Positions 1 through 15,300 of a DNA stretch of 64,000 nucleotides are shown one piece after another (position 1 is the first letter of the stretch; each line of letters begins with the position of its first letter). Source of the stretch: Lepidonotus clava (Eukaryota; Annelida; Polychaeta; Phyllodocida; Polynoidae); assembly GCA_936440205.1 (NCBI GenBank), contig OW387139.1:39582378-39646377 (forward strand). The letters run 5' to 3'. The notes beneath the pieces are model-generated. The model did not search any database and had not been told where the DNA came from. It saw nothing but the letters and a program-made list of their open reading frames with translations. The translations under genes were made by a program, and so were the position numbers.

Positions 1-381
1 AAATTTGGTCAATCAGTCTAGCAATCAAACCTTCTTGAGTTTGATTGCTGGGAGGACTTGTTTGCATGATGCTTTCCTCCAGCAAGATGTGCATATCTTT
101 ATGCCACCTTAACAGAGCACACATCTCTATTCCAATGGCTTTCTCCTCTTCATCTATTCTGGTGATTGTGTTGAACTTGGTGACAATTTCTCTGCAGGTT
201 AGGGAGGGGATGTCATCCACAGGCGTTACATCAGCGTATTGCAATGCATCTGGATCATTTGCAATCTCAACTGTCAATGGTGCTGTCTCTGGAAGTTCAT
301 TGTGTTGTTGGACAAGTTTAGAGATATTTGTATTGATTCTTTTTATTTGGATGGATAGTTGTGCTGCTCTTCCATGGCCGG
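1..381 (-). CDS. KDZ-like gene, exon 16 (residues 704-830, runs off the left edge)
   Basis: The acceptor CTTGTAG lies at 382-388 on the plus strand; the codon split G|CC agrees with exon 15. The frame is open for 126 codons to the window edge. The peptide begins AGHGRAAQLSIQIKRINTNI and is helical, with a Q/E-rich middle and RIDEEEKAIGIEMCALLRWH. KDZ C-termini often hold such a helical bundle. The stop codon, polyadenylation site and any terminal repeat are outside the window. Confidence 0.85.
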
Positions 382-3300
382 CTACAAGAGAAGTAATTCA
401 TGAAACGTTTTAGTGAGTGTAATTTCATAAAATACAGATATTGTAGACAACTAATATAGACAGAAGAGAGGTGAAGCTCTCAGGCCTGCATCATCTGAGG
501 GACTCCCGCCCCTTATCAGGGGTTATATGCATTTATTTACAAATGTATCTGAACATGGGCCATGGACACACCAGAGGCCCTGCTGGGTCAGGTCCTTCAC
601 ATGTCCAAACTTACATTCCTTTAAACAAGGAAATTTCAGGAACCCCTTTCAGACCCCTGACCTTCTTTAATAGAAGAATTGAACCAAATATGTCATTCAG
701 AAGTATACAAATCTAAATCAGATCAATTGAGCTTAACATGTACCACATGACCAAATTAAAAACCAGTCTTACTTTTTTCCTTCTGTTGACTCATGACATA
801 TTTTGTATTCACATCTTACAAGAGACTATTCTATGATACACAGAGCAGTAACGGTATTCTATATAAGAGGTGCTTTAGCCTGTTCAGCTATAGGCAATCC
901 ATTTATTTGGAACTTCTGTTACATTAACCCTTTAGACCCCATAGTTTATATACTTTACATAGTCAATTTCCCCAGGATTTCCCTAATTTTTAAATGGAAT
1001 TTCCTTAAAAAAGCATAGGTATGTATTTGAAAAGCTTATGATATTTAAGAACGAAACTATACAGGGATAAAGTTTTCTGCATTTTTAATCAGCGTTTTTT
1101 TTATGTACAAGACGCTCTGCGTCTAGGCCTAGTCACAAATTAACAAAGTAGGTGAAATTGTTTCACTGGCCATCCACAAAAAAACTCCTTATTGTGCTAC
1201 GCCATATCCAGGGTGGATCCAGGAATTTAAAGAAGGCTAACTTTAGCCAACCCCCTTGATCTACCTGGAACCCCCTCAGATTTTAGGGCTGGGTACGCCC
1301 CTGCGGTCTGTTCCCGCCACTAATGGTCACTCTCCAAGCATTCCTTGTTGTGTTGGCCTACAGATCTGCTTGGGGAGTGACCACCGTCGTGGACATTGCC
1401 GTAGCAATAAGGACATGACAAAGGGAACGTCGCCATTGTGTCATCAGGTTTCTCTCTCTCTCTCAAGAAACATATATATGTGTAATAACCTCTCAAGTAA
1501 CTCAAATAACAGATCTAATGCAGCAGTAGAGCATTGGTCAGCATGAAATCGGCTACCATGGTTCATTGCCGTGGCAATGCCGGTCACCGTGACTGCATAA
1601 CTTTGGGACAATTATTCTTTTTGTTGGTCCTCTTGGGAAAAATGTGGAAAAATATGGCAAAAGCTGCATTTTTTTGGGCCGCCACAGCCAGACTGAGGAA
1701 AGTACCCTTTCATATTTCTCACCTGCATTGTTCTTCTCATAAATGAGTTGTTTGCGACCTGCTGCCTCACGCTGCAGCATGCCCAGAACATCACATTTGT
1801 TCCTTTGACGCACGTCTCGGAATGCAGTCTTGAAGTCCATAGAGTCTGAAGTCCATCGAACGATCTTTTGCACTTTTTCTATCTTCTGAAGGCTTTCCTC
1901 GAGTCTGAACAAACAACCAGTAACTTTGAGGTATACACATTTTATAAATACGGCACAAGTAGAAATACAATATACCAGAGTTTTTAATGTTTTAGATTCA
2001 TCATGAACAGCTATTGGTAGACACAAAATTACTAATTTACCAGCTTTTTTATTGGATTATTCTATTTGTTTCATGAAGAAGCAAAGTGCATAGAAGTTAT
2101 TTACATAAAAAGAAACTTCATTACAGACACATCTGATGAAGAAAGCAAGGTGGTCAATATTAAGTTTTTAATGACAGATTCACTTCTGACTTGGCAAATA
2201 TTAGACAAGAAAATATTAGACAAGCAAATACCCAGCAAAAACATGACATTATTACAATACTGACCTTCAGTTGTGAATTGGTAACTGGGATTCTTGTATT
2301 TATGTCATGACAACAAAAAAAAGCAAAATTATCAGAATGAAAATTGAATGTTGTAACAATGTTGTAACAACATGATTTTGTTTGCCAGAAAAGGGAGAAC
2401 CATAATGAAAGTTGAAACTGGATCATTACCTTCTCAGTTCAATGCGGGCCTCAATCTCCTCTGACTGAATCGGAACATCTATGGTTTTCCACCTATAATG
2501 AATAAGGACAACTGAGGAAATGCAACATTCATTGTGGTGTTCATTTTTCAATCATAGTGTTTTAATTCTTAAATGAAAACAAGGTACAAGAATTCTAATG
2601 ACGTATTCCAGGAATACACATTTTTACACTGCTAATCTAGAAGAGATTTGTGTTGTCCATTCTGACTAACGTCTATATATCACATTATGAAAGTTAGTCC
2701 TGTGTATTCTATAAATGTTATATTTACGGATCTCAGAGATAAGCACCCCATAGAATAGTTTGTTTGAGTAGTTTAACATAACTAAGTTTCCCATAATGTA
2801 GCCCTATTGGTGCTACACATTTAGCTATACAGGACATGTACATTAAACTTGGAATATGTTTTTTCCTAACATCTAAATACAGAGATGCCACTCTATGGAC
2901 ATTGAAAATATGGAAAATTGTTGAAACATGTCGTTCTGGATTTTAACCAGGAAAAACTGAAAGGAATAGAATTACATATCATGTACATTCTGAAGTTTTA
3001 GAAATGCTAGCTGTTGCCAAAACACAAATATAATGTGTTTTTTTGTGAAATTACTTATATTTGAAAAACTATGCTGCAGCCCAAAATCCGGAAATTCATA
3101 GAAAGAAGGAAAAATGGCATCTCTGTAAATAACTCACAAATATATCATCAGCACTCGTTATTTCTAGTGTCACTGTTGTGTATTCTTTCAATATTTACCT
3201 GAGTGAATACCATTTGTTGAGCAGAACAGCATAGTCCTCTTCCCACCTAGGCGCTATAAAGAGAATTAACCATACAGAGAGAGCAAAAACATAATAAATC

Positions 3301-6300
3301 ATATTGTAAATGAAAATGCTTAGTCAGGAGGTACATGCTCAATACATGCCATCTAATTCATTCATGGAATAATCAGGATAGCTTGACTGCTAAAGACTTG
3401 ATGAAGTTTATAAACAAACATGGATTGTGTTGTCTTTAAAAACATTTGATCTTAACTAAAAATATAAAAAACAGCATTTGATATCCCAACCTAACCAAAG
3501 ATGTTCTCTGTAATTTGTGAAAATTGATTTTTTTTATCATCATGCACCACTTGACCCCATCCCCTCATCACCGTTGGACCAGAGGAAAGAATTGTTAAGG
3601 AAAACACCTGGTTCCTCTAGGAAAATTATTCAGAACTAAAAAGAAAATTTTACGGTGTGCTTGTGCTATTTATGTACAAATTTTGGAACATAAGTATTAA
3701 TTTTCAAGAAATCTGTAGAGATCTGGAGTGTAGACCCCCCAATTGATGACTGAGCCCCCACAATTAATAACAATGCCCTCACAATTTATGATAACACCCA
3801 CATGATCAGTGACAGCACACCCACGATTGTTGACAACACCCCATGATAAATGACAAGTCCTAGTGTGTGAAAAATATCTATACATGGTGAGATGTTAATT
3901 GGTATATCTTTAGGTTAAACATGTACGGATAGACAGGAATTAAAATACTTTGGCATATCATTCACCAATTACATATATGCTGTAGAATTGGAGTTCAATG
4001 TCCACATGATCAATGACAGCCCCCAACGATCAATGACAAGGCATTAAAACACCAAAATCTCAATATGGTGTGGCGAATTGAGGCTCATAATTCTCTATGT
4101 GCTTTTGGAGATAGCATGTTGTTTGCTTAATGCCAATGAATGTATATCTGTGACTACCCAAGCATCCTATAAAGTCTTTAAGGTTCTCCTTTGGAACAAG
4201 TCTTTGTAACATGGTACAAGAGTAAAGAAACATGCACACGGTCATGAGTATTGAGTATGAGACACCGTAAGAAATGTCACAAGGTATCACAACGATCATA
4301 TGACCTGTATTAGCCAATCAGCATGAGTCCCATCTCAATTTTCTATGGATTACTGATTATAATATAAATATATCAAAGTAAATAACGTGATATCATACCT
4401 TCTGGCTTTTGTTGGGATGCAACATATCGCGCCCTGTACTTTGTCTCCCAGTCCCTAATTGCCTCATCTTCCACTGCCAAGCCCTGGTCTAAATGATAAT
4501 AACATATTGATAAAGAATCTCCAATGCAGTTCTGAGTAGTTGATTGTGCAGGTCTAACTGGAGGGAAACTATGATGATGCTAAGTTTTGGGCTCAACTCT
4601 TTTGTATTAATTTGAAAAAAAAATACATTGGTGTATATGGAATATCGTGACTGTTCTAAAAATAGATACTGCAATTTCTGGTTTGAATTGTGATATCATG
4701 CTGATGCCAGGAGAAGATTTAAGTGGTCAAGTTGCCCAGTTATTGTTCTGTAGTTATCAAGATATCATGTCAAATCCTGTTGTGGATGTCACAGATATTT
4801 TTCTCAATCTTCAAACGTCTCTTCACAGTTGGTCCTGCTCTGGTCAGGATTGTAATGCTTATAGTGAGGTAGTGATTTACAAAACATAACATTGAGAGCT
4901 TCAGTATGCAACAGTTTCCTGCTTACCGCATTTTTACCCATTCTTTAATGATTAAGGATTACCTGGAACAACCAGAAGAAAGACTATGAAAAATTTATTG
5001 TTAGGCTTGTAAAAATGTCGGGAAAACTAATATATTTCTAGAATGTTAATTGCCAATAACATAAACCATTCAATAAAAAAAAGAAAATAAAGGCTGCAAA
5101 CGACTTACTCCGAAGTGGATGTTTCAAGTTTTCTAGCTCAGCTTGAACTTGGGCTTCAAGCGTTGAGCAGAAGTCAAGACGTTTATCCATCCTCTGTGCT
5201 GTAAAAAAATAAAATACAATCAGTTATAGGACTTCACGGTTGCCGTCAGAGGAGAGAGCATCGTTCGTTTCCAACAGTCATAGGATTTTAACAGGCCATC
5301 TTCCATTGCAGAACATGAACATCTCCATGGTCGTTTTGGTGCCACTTTCAGCCCAAAGTGGATTGTACTTAAGGATAGACACCAGTAATGGGGGCGTGAA
5401 TGGAGCGGCTCCCTGTAATGACAATCAAAAGATTTATTTCTTTTTGTATAACTAAATAGATAATATCATTAAAAAGCCAAGAAATAACCATACCTTTCCA
5501 TATAACTTATATTAAAATGGATAGGAAAATGGCTTTGTAGGCGGGTTGCAAACCTAAAAATCTTAGTTTTTACATTTATTTTTTGAACATGAATATCTCG
5601 CTTAATATTTAACCTAGAGCTTAGAAATTTCTGGTACATATTCTTGAGATATATATATATGCAGGGAAGTGTGTCTCAAAATTTTTATATAGATCTTAGT
5701 TCTGTTTTTATGTAATGTAGAAAATTATATTTTAAAAAAATCTAAAAAATCTTCCCGTTTTTTGCCGTTTTTGACTATAAAATGAAATCTAGGACCTTAA
5801 TCAAAAATCTGAGACACGCTTCCCTTCATCTGAATGTCAGGAAGACATATGTGAAAAGTTATTCATGTATGTTGGGTATTAACCAAGATATTGATGTTCA
5901 AAAAAATAAAAGTTGAAAAATCAGTTTAAAATTGATAAATTCTTAGTTATGAATTCCTTAATAATCTTAGTGGTACCAATAGATAGAGAAAAATATGAGC
6001 TTTCAAATGATATATAGTATGTGGCGATCAGAACGATATTAAGGAATGCATATGTAGTTTTATGAATTGGCCGCTGACCACTGGTGTCTATCCTTAATCA
6101 AACAGGGGGCCTTCATCTTGATGCATATGCACATTCCAAACATTTTCTGAGCCCTACCCTCCTCGGGCTGAAGTATACTCTGGATTTTTACAGGAATATT
6201 CTCACATTTAAAGAAATGTCAATTCCCCCCACCCTCCAAGTGCATGCATACTTAATTGAAGGCAGTATGACTGTGGCTTTGTAGCAAACTAGGTAAAAAG

Positions 6301-9300
6301 ACTAGGTAAAAATGGATTTTTCAGGTTTTTTTTTTTATGCCAACCTATAAAATTAAGATAACTTTTTCTGTCGCAGTTGATTTCAGCCCTTGCCCTAAAC
6401 GGGTATGGGCAAATAAGCCTACAGGAAAATATAACTGACCTCATACTTCATAAGTGTCCTCTTATTATAGTGTTATTTTTTTGATAATGTCAAGCTGAAA
6501 TAGGCAAAAATCTGATATTTTATGAGCTTATATTCTAGTCCATTTGTGAAAGGCCAGCATTATTAGAGAAGTAATGAAAATAGTCACAAACCTGCCGAAC
6601 CTATAGCTTTCTTTCCCCAGTGCAGTAGCCCATCAACAATCAAGTCATGTCTGTTTGATGGGGTCATCTCTCTGGTGATGTACGCAAAGTTCCCCATGTA
6701 GGACCAAAGTCTCTCAGTGTTCTCACCATCAGCAAGTCGGAATTCCTTCCTGTTTTTAGGGTCATATTCAGTCTGAAACATTAAAAATATTAATGGGCAC
6801 AAGATTTAGTTAATTTTTATTTCATTGGAATGAAGATTGTCGTACTAGTTTTTTGCAGACATCCTTCGTAGTCTTTGAATGTCATTAAGGAAAAAACTTT
6901 GTTGCTCATATGGGGCATACATTTTCCTTATAACTTTTCCAACAATCTCATTTGATATCTATACATAAAAAGTTCGCAAAACAATCAAAACAATTTACAA
7001 AGGTAGGGTCCACCCCCAAATTATTTGACTTTCCCAGAGAATTTCTCTAAGAAATGATATGGGTGACCTAGTACCCTTTATTTTTAGCTTTCAAATGAAA
7101 TAATGAGTGCGTTCTCAGAGAAGCGTTCTCATAAATATGCATGCCATTAACTATGAAAATGTTGATAATTACAATAACCATTTCATATTTCAACTCACCC
7201 GACATTTCAGCCCATGAGCAAAGCCATGAAAGACTGAAACTGCTAGGTCCAGTCTTGCTAGGTTGATTGTGGATGCCTGGAACGATAGATGCAGCATCTA
7301 TGAATCATTAATATAAACTGAAACACATTTCAATATATTTTAAGTACTCAAAACTAATATTATCCTCCGATATCTCATTGCCAACTCCTTTTAACTTATC
7401 AATCTAAGACCTTTTAAAAACCTACTTGCCACACATAAAGGAAAATCTCTTTTGTTAAGGTTTGATGTACAAGGTACTTCAAAAAAGCGGCGCTTTTCAC
7501 ACCTATCACAAGATTTTCATTTCACACTAAGACGTTTTTAAGACATCCTCCAAGAAAAATGTGAAATTTGAGACTTTTCTGGCCTCGATTTTGAGAACAT
7601 AAATCCAAGAACTTTAAGATGTTTTTAGACTTGTGTGGACAGCCTGTATCTGCAACCAAGGTTGTGGAATTTAGGCAAAATTGTTGGCAAAATAGATTGT
7701 GTTTTTTATGAGTTCAGTAATATAGGTTACAGCCTAAATAAGAGTATCAATAATCTAGCGAAATGATGTAGGGTGATGAAATTTAATGTTTCTTAAAGGT
7801 ATGTATTCTGCTAAACGGACCTTAAAATAATATAATGTTACATAAAGCTTTGTAAAGGATGTACATGTAGGTATGTTCCAAAGCCACTTCCAGCATGTGC
7901 AATCATTCTTGATCATCTGACATAGTTAAGGGGCAGCAGTATTATTGTTGGCATACCTTCGTTCAGAGGCACTACATAACTTTTAAGAGCGTGAATTTAA
8001 ATTTATACGTGTAGCCTATTGTAATATATGAGGGAGCCAGAGTTGTGTACCAAGCTATCAAGGTTTTGTTATGCTTATTTTGAACCGAAAAAAAGGACCA
8101 AATGCATTGACTCTTCTAAAATATTTCAACTTAACCCTCTAAATCAAAATGCTTGAATATCTGAATATTTCCCCTAGTAAGTTTTAGTGGAAGAAATACA
8201 TCCAACATGTGAAACGAAATCTAATGAAATAGTAATCACATAATGGAAAGCATTTCTTTTTGTAATTTTGATGAAGTTTTTATATACAGTTATACCTGGC
8301 CGGCATTGAAAATAGGATATTCCTCCAAAAGTGCTCTTGCATTCTCTAGAACTATTTATAGTATCATAAATACATGTCATATTCTATATGTTATTTTGGT
8401 CAATTCTATTGGATTTAAAGATTTGTTGAAAGGAAAATCCTAACAAAAAAGATAGGGTAGGGTCAAAAACTAGGGTAGGTCGGGTTACCTGAACACATAC
8501 ATTTTTTCTTAAGGCCTAATTTGGGTTATTATGGCTTTTCTGACAAATAAATCAAAGAGGTATTGATATATGTTGAATACCTTCAATTGGGGACGTAGAC
8601 GACAGGCGACATCATAGAGAATCTTCAGATTCCGTTCTCCATCCTTCTCCATCAATTTATTGATGACAGCAACACCGTAACCTAACCTGTAAAGATGATC
8701 AAATGCGTTTTTAATAGCTTTATAACCTAAATTAGATATACATAGTTTTTTTTCGATTATTGCTCAATATGCATTTATATACGAAATATATTTTGAATGC
8801 TGCAGTCCGCTTTAAATTACCGAAACCTTTATCTTTTTTAAACATTGTTTTTATTTTCACACACAAATAAGTTCTTATATTGCAGAGGCAACCTTTATGT
8901 TCACTATTTGTTTAACATATCAATTTATTCAGATTATTTTTTTTCTCTATACTTATATTGATGTTTATATTGCCCATACTGAATTAATTCTAAATTATGG
9001 CAGGATGCAGGAAAAGGAATCAGACTGGGACTGGTTTGGGGGTTTGGGGTCTAGATACAAATAGTATGTGTTGCAAGTTGAATTACTAAGTAACATGTAC
9101 TTGCAGCTTATCTATCTAAGACTGTATATCAAATTTTAATAACATTCACAGTGCAGGTCACTTGGGTTTTCAGTGCCCTTAAGGCTTCATATTGTGCACT
9201 GTATTTGAACATGTTATGCCGTGATCAAAAGGTTTGGAAAAGGCAAGATACTGTTACCAGGGACGCCAGTGTGTTCCAATCAAACAGTGGTATGGGGGTT

Positions 9301-12300
9301 CAGATAGAACTGTTGTACTAAAGTACCAATAGGGCCTTCTATCAGATGCATAAACATATTTTGACAGATGTGTAACACCCCCATGTTTCTCTTTCTACTC
9401 ATTAAAGTATGTCCCCCCTAATTCAAATTCATACAGCTCCCAAAATACCTCCCGAACCCCGTCATTTCTATGAAAATATAACAAATTCAGTGGTTCATTG
9501 ATATTTTCACTTAGGTTGATACTAGGAACTATTTAGGAAAATTATTCAGATATTGAAAGGATACCGAATTTGCATAACAAAATGCATATATTCTTTTCAT
9601 ATGGTCCAGATCACGCTCCCCCCCCACACCCACCCACATAATGTATGCATATATGTAGGCATTCAGTTTTATTCCCTCTACCTTGTTCTGCGTACATAAT
9701 GAATGGAAGGACCAAAGGCACACACAGAAACAGGATAGACAGTGTAATGTCCTGTGTCAATCCCTATGTTCAGACAAAGTTAGATTAAGAGCGACTTACT
9801 TCTCTCCACCGTCTATATCCGTGAACGCCTTTGGGTAATCATGAATGCAGACACTGCCAAACACTCCACTCACATCTACGCCTTTCATTTTTGGAGTTGA
9901 CTTTCCAACAGAACCTGCTTTGAAGTCACTGCATATCTGTTAGGTGAGAAAGATACTTTGACATATATTATTATTCCCGTAGTTCCTTGCATTTCTATTG
10001 GTTTAGACTAAAAAACATCCTGATATTTTCTTGGTCTTCCAGGGGAATAATATTTTGTTTTATTCTTGTGTCTTTACTAACATTTAAATAGTTTAAATCA
10101 AAAAAAGAAAAGCTTGGGTATTTCATGGTAACAATTTCATAGTAGCCAAGCATGGATGTCTGCAGTTGAATTTATCCCAGACAGCTATGGGTAAATACAG
10201 TACTGAGTTCCCTTTGGAAACTGTTTGATGTGACCATACCTCATTATGTGCGACGTGTTTCTGCCTCAGAAAGGGGGTGACTTCATCATCATCAAGGAAA
10301 AAGTGGTTTTTATGGTGTGGTAAGGAATCGCTTGTACCTGCATTTCTCTTACGCACTAGACGGAAGTTTCCATCCATGCTCACAATTTGAGGAAGTTCAT
10401 CTGCCGTCTGTAATAATAGCAATTTAAGAAAATAGGTAAGATAATATTATGTTTTGCCACAAAGTAAATTTTCAATTTTTGCATTAAGATTTATTATACT
10501 AATTCCTGAATTTGTCTGTAGCATATGCCAAAACTTTGGGTCAAATTTGTTTCTCAAGTTTATAATGTGGGACCAACAGAATTTTTTTGCACAGAAGTAT
10601 CTTTTTACATCGTGAAACCTGAACATTATTTGTAGCGTATGTTTTAAAAATCTGATTATGATTAATATTTCCAACTTACTTTAATAGAGCATACATTGCA
10701 TTATTACTAGAATGAACTTTAGGGTGCATAAAATGATGTACTGAAAATACCTGACTACAAATCGGGCAATCTGTTCCATCAGGGAATCCAGGAATGATAC
10801 CTTGAAAGTGTTCCAAACCGTACATGAACCTTCTATGGTATGCTGCAGAGTCAGTTGCCAGAGCATCGTAGAGATTTACCTAGAGAAGGAAGTTAAATAT
10901 GATTTTACATGACCTAGCCTGATTATATAGTTTTGCAAGGGATGCCTATTTTGTTGTACAAGAATGTGTTTCTGTGCAAGATTCACTTTGAGTAATTAAA
11001 ATAATAAATACATAATGAAATAAAACTGGCATTTACATGATATTTGACAACTTCAAGATTCAAGATAACATCAGAACTATTTTCACTATTTCTCATATTA
11101 ATATCAAACAGACTGAATGAATATTAAATTAAAGGATATAATGTAAGCATCATTTTGAATTCATACAGCAATGGGTGGGGTTTAAAGCCCCATACCCACT
11201 AAGCGACTGTAGCAGTGAAAGGAGACGGTCAGGCAACATCAACAGGCCACCGAATTATAAATGGATCACCCAGTGACTGCTCATGTGGATTGTGTGGATT
11301 CTGTGCAATGGGCGATGGCCAAAGGGCAACGGGATTCCTAGTAAAATTGGTGGGAAATTGGTGTTGAAGCATTAAACTTGCATAATTTTACAGCCGTCCA
11401 GTGACAACGATGACGATTCTCCAAGACGCCCATCACCGGTTAAATCGCCTAGTGGGTATGGCACTCAAAATGTTAGAATAAAGAAGAAAAAGATTCTGTT
11501 CACTGAACATTATTAAAGATCTTAATTATTTCACCTGGTCTCCTTCATTTGGAAGTCCACAAGCGTACATTGTGACTGTTGATGAAAATTTCATTACAGC
11601 CATTGTTCCCTCAAGCAGCAAACATCGACAAAGTTCCATCAATCTCATATCAATGGCAATTTCTGGGTTCTTTGGAGATGAAGGCCATAGGCCAAGAGCT
11701 ACAAGCGTAACTGATTTTGATGTGCACCCACAGAAGCCGACTTTCACAGTATGTTGTCGACCTGAAGTAAATCAAAAAGGTATTCTATATTTTTTAAAAC
11801 ATCAAAATAATATGGCTGTTTTACTAGGTACACTGCTCAGCATCTCACAACCATGGAATTACCTAATGTTCTCCCTACCATGCATGGGTGATTTATACAA
11901 CAAATATTTCCATGGGAAAAACAACCAGTCCTTTAAGGTTTTTTGGTGCATATTCAACAAAGAAGTCACCCGACTGACCAGACTCCAGTCATTGGGTATG
12001 TTATCTGCAATCACTATCCCAGAGGCTTGAAACAGTGTCTGGGGGAGGTGAGACAGGGAGGGGGAGGCCAATTATCTGTATTGTGGTGAACAGGCCAGTG
12101 GCAAAGTGGGTGTCTTGGGAAGGGGCGAGGGGGGAGGTCAATCATCTGGAAGGCTGTGCACATACCAGCTGAGGGATGCCAACGCAAAAATATCCATGAA
12201 ATTGTATGGGGGTGCTCTAGTGGCAAAAATGAGAAAATTCTGCCAAAAAGACATCCACCCAAAACCCATTTGTTCAAGTGGAGTGAAGGCCTACCAACAT

Positions 12301-15300
12301 TTCCTTCGCAATCCCTGGGACATGCCCTCTAAAATACTGGTTCTTAGAAAAATGGGACATTTACATATAAGGGGACACTGTCCTTATTTCTTTCCACAGA
12401 TAATTGAATGTTTCTCCTAGAACAAATGACATTTTTGTGTCTAGACAGTAAATCGATTTTTGGCAAATAGCCAGTTACTATTCGTCAAGAAAAATCATTG
12501 GGAAAATTTAGAAAAAAGGAAACAAAAACGTAGTTTTTTGAATTCTGAGATTTTCTCTGGTATCTTGTCACAAAATCGGGACATTTCCAACCCTGAACAG
12601 TATACATGCGACAAGGGCTAATCAAGAAAGTGCCCAACTGTTTAGACCCTACCCTGGTCTCCGGAAGCGTTGGTGGCACTGATTCCCAACACCCCCTACA
12701 TTTCACCTGTCCCAGCCCACTCTGTGGAGGAAGGAACACCGTAAAATGGCCCTGAGATTGTGTGGCTATACCCCCACCTTCTCGCCAACAAAACCCAATC
12801 AACTATAACGCCGTGCTCAGTGCAGGCACGTAACCAGTGGGGGTTGGTGGGGGTGGCGGGCCACTCTCCACAAAGGAAATTTCTTTTAAAGTTCCACCTT
12901 TCCTGTAATAAATTATTGGAAAAACCTTTAAAAATTTTAAGAAAATAATGAAACATTCCACTTGGGCAAGCTCGCCACCCCCTTTTTAGGTTTAAATTAT
13001 TGATATCATAAGCAAAAGTTCCACTTAGGGTTTCTCGCCGGCACAGCAGATCTTGGGTACGGGCCTGCTCAGACCAGTGGATCTACCTCAAACCATGTAG
13101 GACCACCACCAATAGGGAGGGAGGGGATGATCAGCCAATCATCTGTAACCCCTTGCACAGACCAATGGACCAATGATCGTCCGGGGAAGCAGGGGAGGAG
13201 AGGGATGGAGGAGGGTATTCATAGGGATGTAATCGTCACAAATTGAGGACTTGCCAACACATTAGAGAGATTTCATGCCTGTTTGCTTGACAATATGCAC
13301 AATAAAATTTAGGTGAGCAAATATGCTTTAAAATGAGCCAAATTCTCCCTACCACGGATAGCATATTCTCTAAACTTCACCTGCAGACAAGCCTAGATCA
13401 AGATGCATGCTTGGAAATGTGTCGACAAGTTATAGACGTTGTGCAGATGACGTCACAAGGCACTGAAATGGTCTGGACGCCATATTGGTGATCAGTTTAA
13501 GATCATTAATATTCATAATTCAAAAACATTTAGTATATATATTTTCATGATAAGTTCATCTCAAGTTATCTATCCCAGTCGAAATGTATCATTTTTATCA
13601 TGTGGAACTCATAAATTCTAGATTTATCTTATCACCATGTGGTTGAGATAAGCATATGGTGATCACCAAAAAGTGATCACGTGACCACATCTGCACAAGG
13701 TCTATAGTGCTTAAGCATAGAACTTTTTCAGTATTCATGGTATAATTTATAGATATATATCACATAAAACTGGCACTGACTAATTCTTCATTTTATTTCT
13801 TTATATATTTAATATTTTTCAAGTTGTTTTGAAAACGTTATCATTACAGATGGATAAATGGCAATATTTGTATATTTTCTATAGTTTTTCTTATGTTTCT
13901 GTCGACAAAATTGGCCCAAATTAGCCTGCAGGTACCTAAAATACTGGAAATCAGCTATCCGTGGTAGGCAGAACTGGCAACAGAACCCTCTCAAAATTCT
14001 AAAATTTCTTCTCTATTGTAAAGGTTTGTTAATATGAAAATTAACAAATCCAATTTATCATGAATTCGCCAAATTGGTGATTTTAAAAGGGGGCTTAGGG
14101 CTAACAGGGAACATGCCACCATAGGGAAAATGAAAAGAGACATAGTATTCAAAACAACAGATTATGTTGAACTCATTTTTGACACTAAATCTCACTGGTT
14201 CTCTAGCTATGATTTAATACTTTCGTGATTTACTCTTGCTTTTCATAATAATTCCCAGGTATAACAAGCATAAAAGTTTGGTGCCCATTTGCCCAATATA
14301 CACAATTTTATTACGTCAAATAATAAGTGATGTAAGAAAATCAGAACCTTGATAAACTATAAACAAAGATGAAATACAAATAGTACAAAATGTAGACTGG
14401 CAATTGTGAATTATGATACTCGATTACAGATCAAATACAATTGGAAACAATATCTACATAGAATGTTACTAAAGCCTTAAAGCTCACCCGAAGTCAAAGT
14501 GCTGATTTTTTTATACAGGGCAAAATATGAGGGGTATTGATGTAACTTATGTCATGCTTCACTAAACACTGGTCTATGAATTTTCACGCTGGCACAGTAT
14601 GCTTTTTGCTGGAGGTGTGAGGCCACTCTCACACCCAGATGTGCGAACTCAGGTGTATGCTAATTTTAGGCTGATGACGTCATCGGTGTCACAACCTTGT
14701 ACACCATTGCTACGTGACAAACCCTTATGGGTTGTACAGGCACCCTCTGACGACCCTCACGGGTCTTCTTATATTAGTATGCGACTCCTCACACACCATG
14801 ACGGCGCTCTATACCTATGGCAATCACACTTTGATAAACAAACCTCTTAGGTAAGGGTAAAATCATAAAGGTGGTGCTGCTTTGTTTTTTTTGTAAATTC
14901 CATCTGTATCATAAACTTTTACCTCGTGAAATAAGTAAGATAGGTTCATCTTCTAAATACATTGAATCAATTAATACCGAAAAAGTAAGCGGGATCACTT
15001 TCATTTCCCCCCTTAATTATAGTGTTATTTTGCTAGTTTCTGTGCATTGCTAGCTTATATTGAAATTAAACACGGGAATTTTGACAAAGAATGTGAATGC
15101 ATAGGATCACCTCCGTAGGCATAAATCCAAATTCTGACATGATTCCCTCGAGATGAATACATAGAAGAGTCTATGGTAAATATTCTGCTAATGTACCTTT
15201 TCTAGCAAATCGGAAATCTATGCTAAAAATAAAAGTTGTGAAATATTATCTCATATTTCCTAGCCTTATATATTTATCTAATCGTATGGAGTTATGACAT

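Noticed and set aside
11572-12030. 152-codon plus-strand ORF
   Set aside because: Antisense shadow of KDZ-like exon 4 extended into the intron; the minus strand has the family motifs and splice sites.
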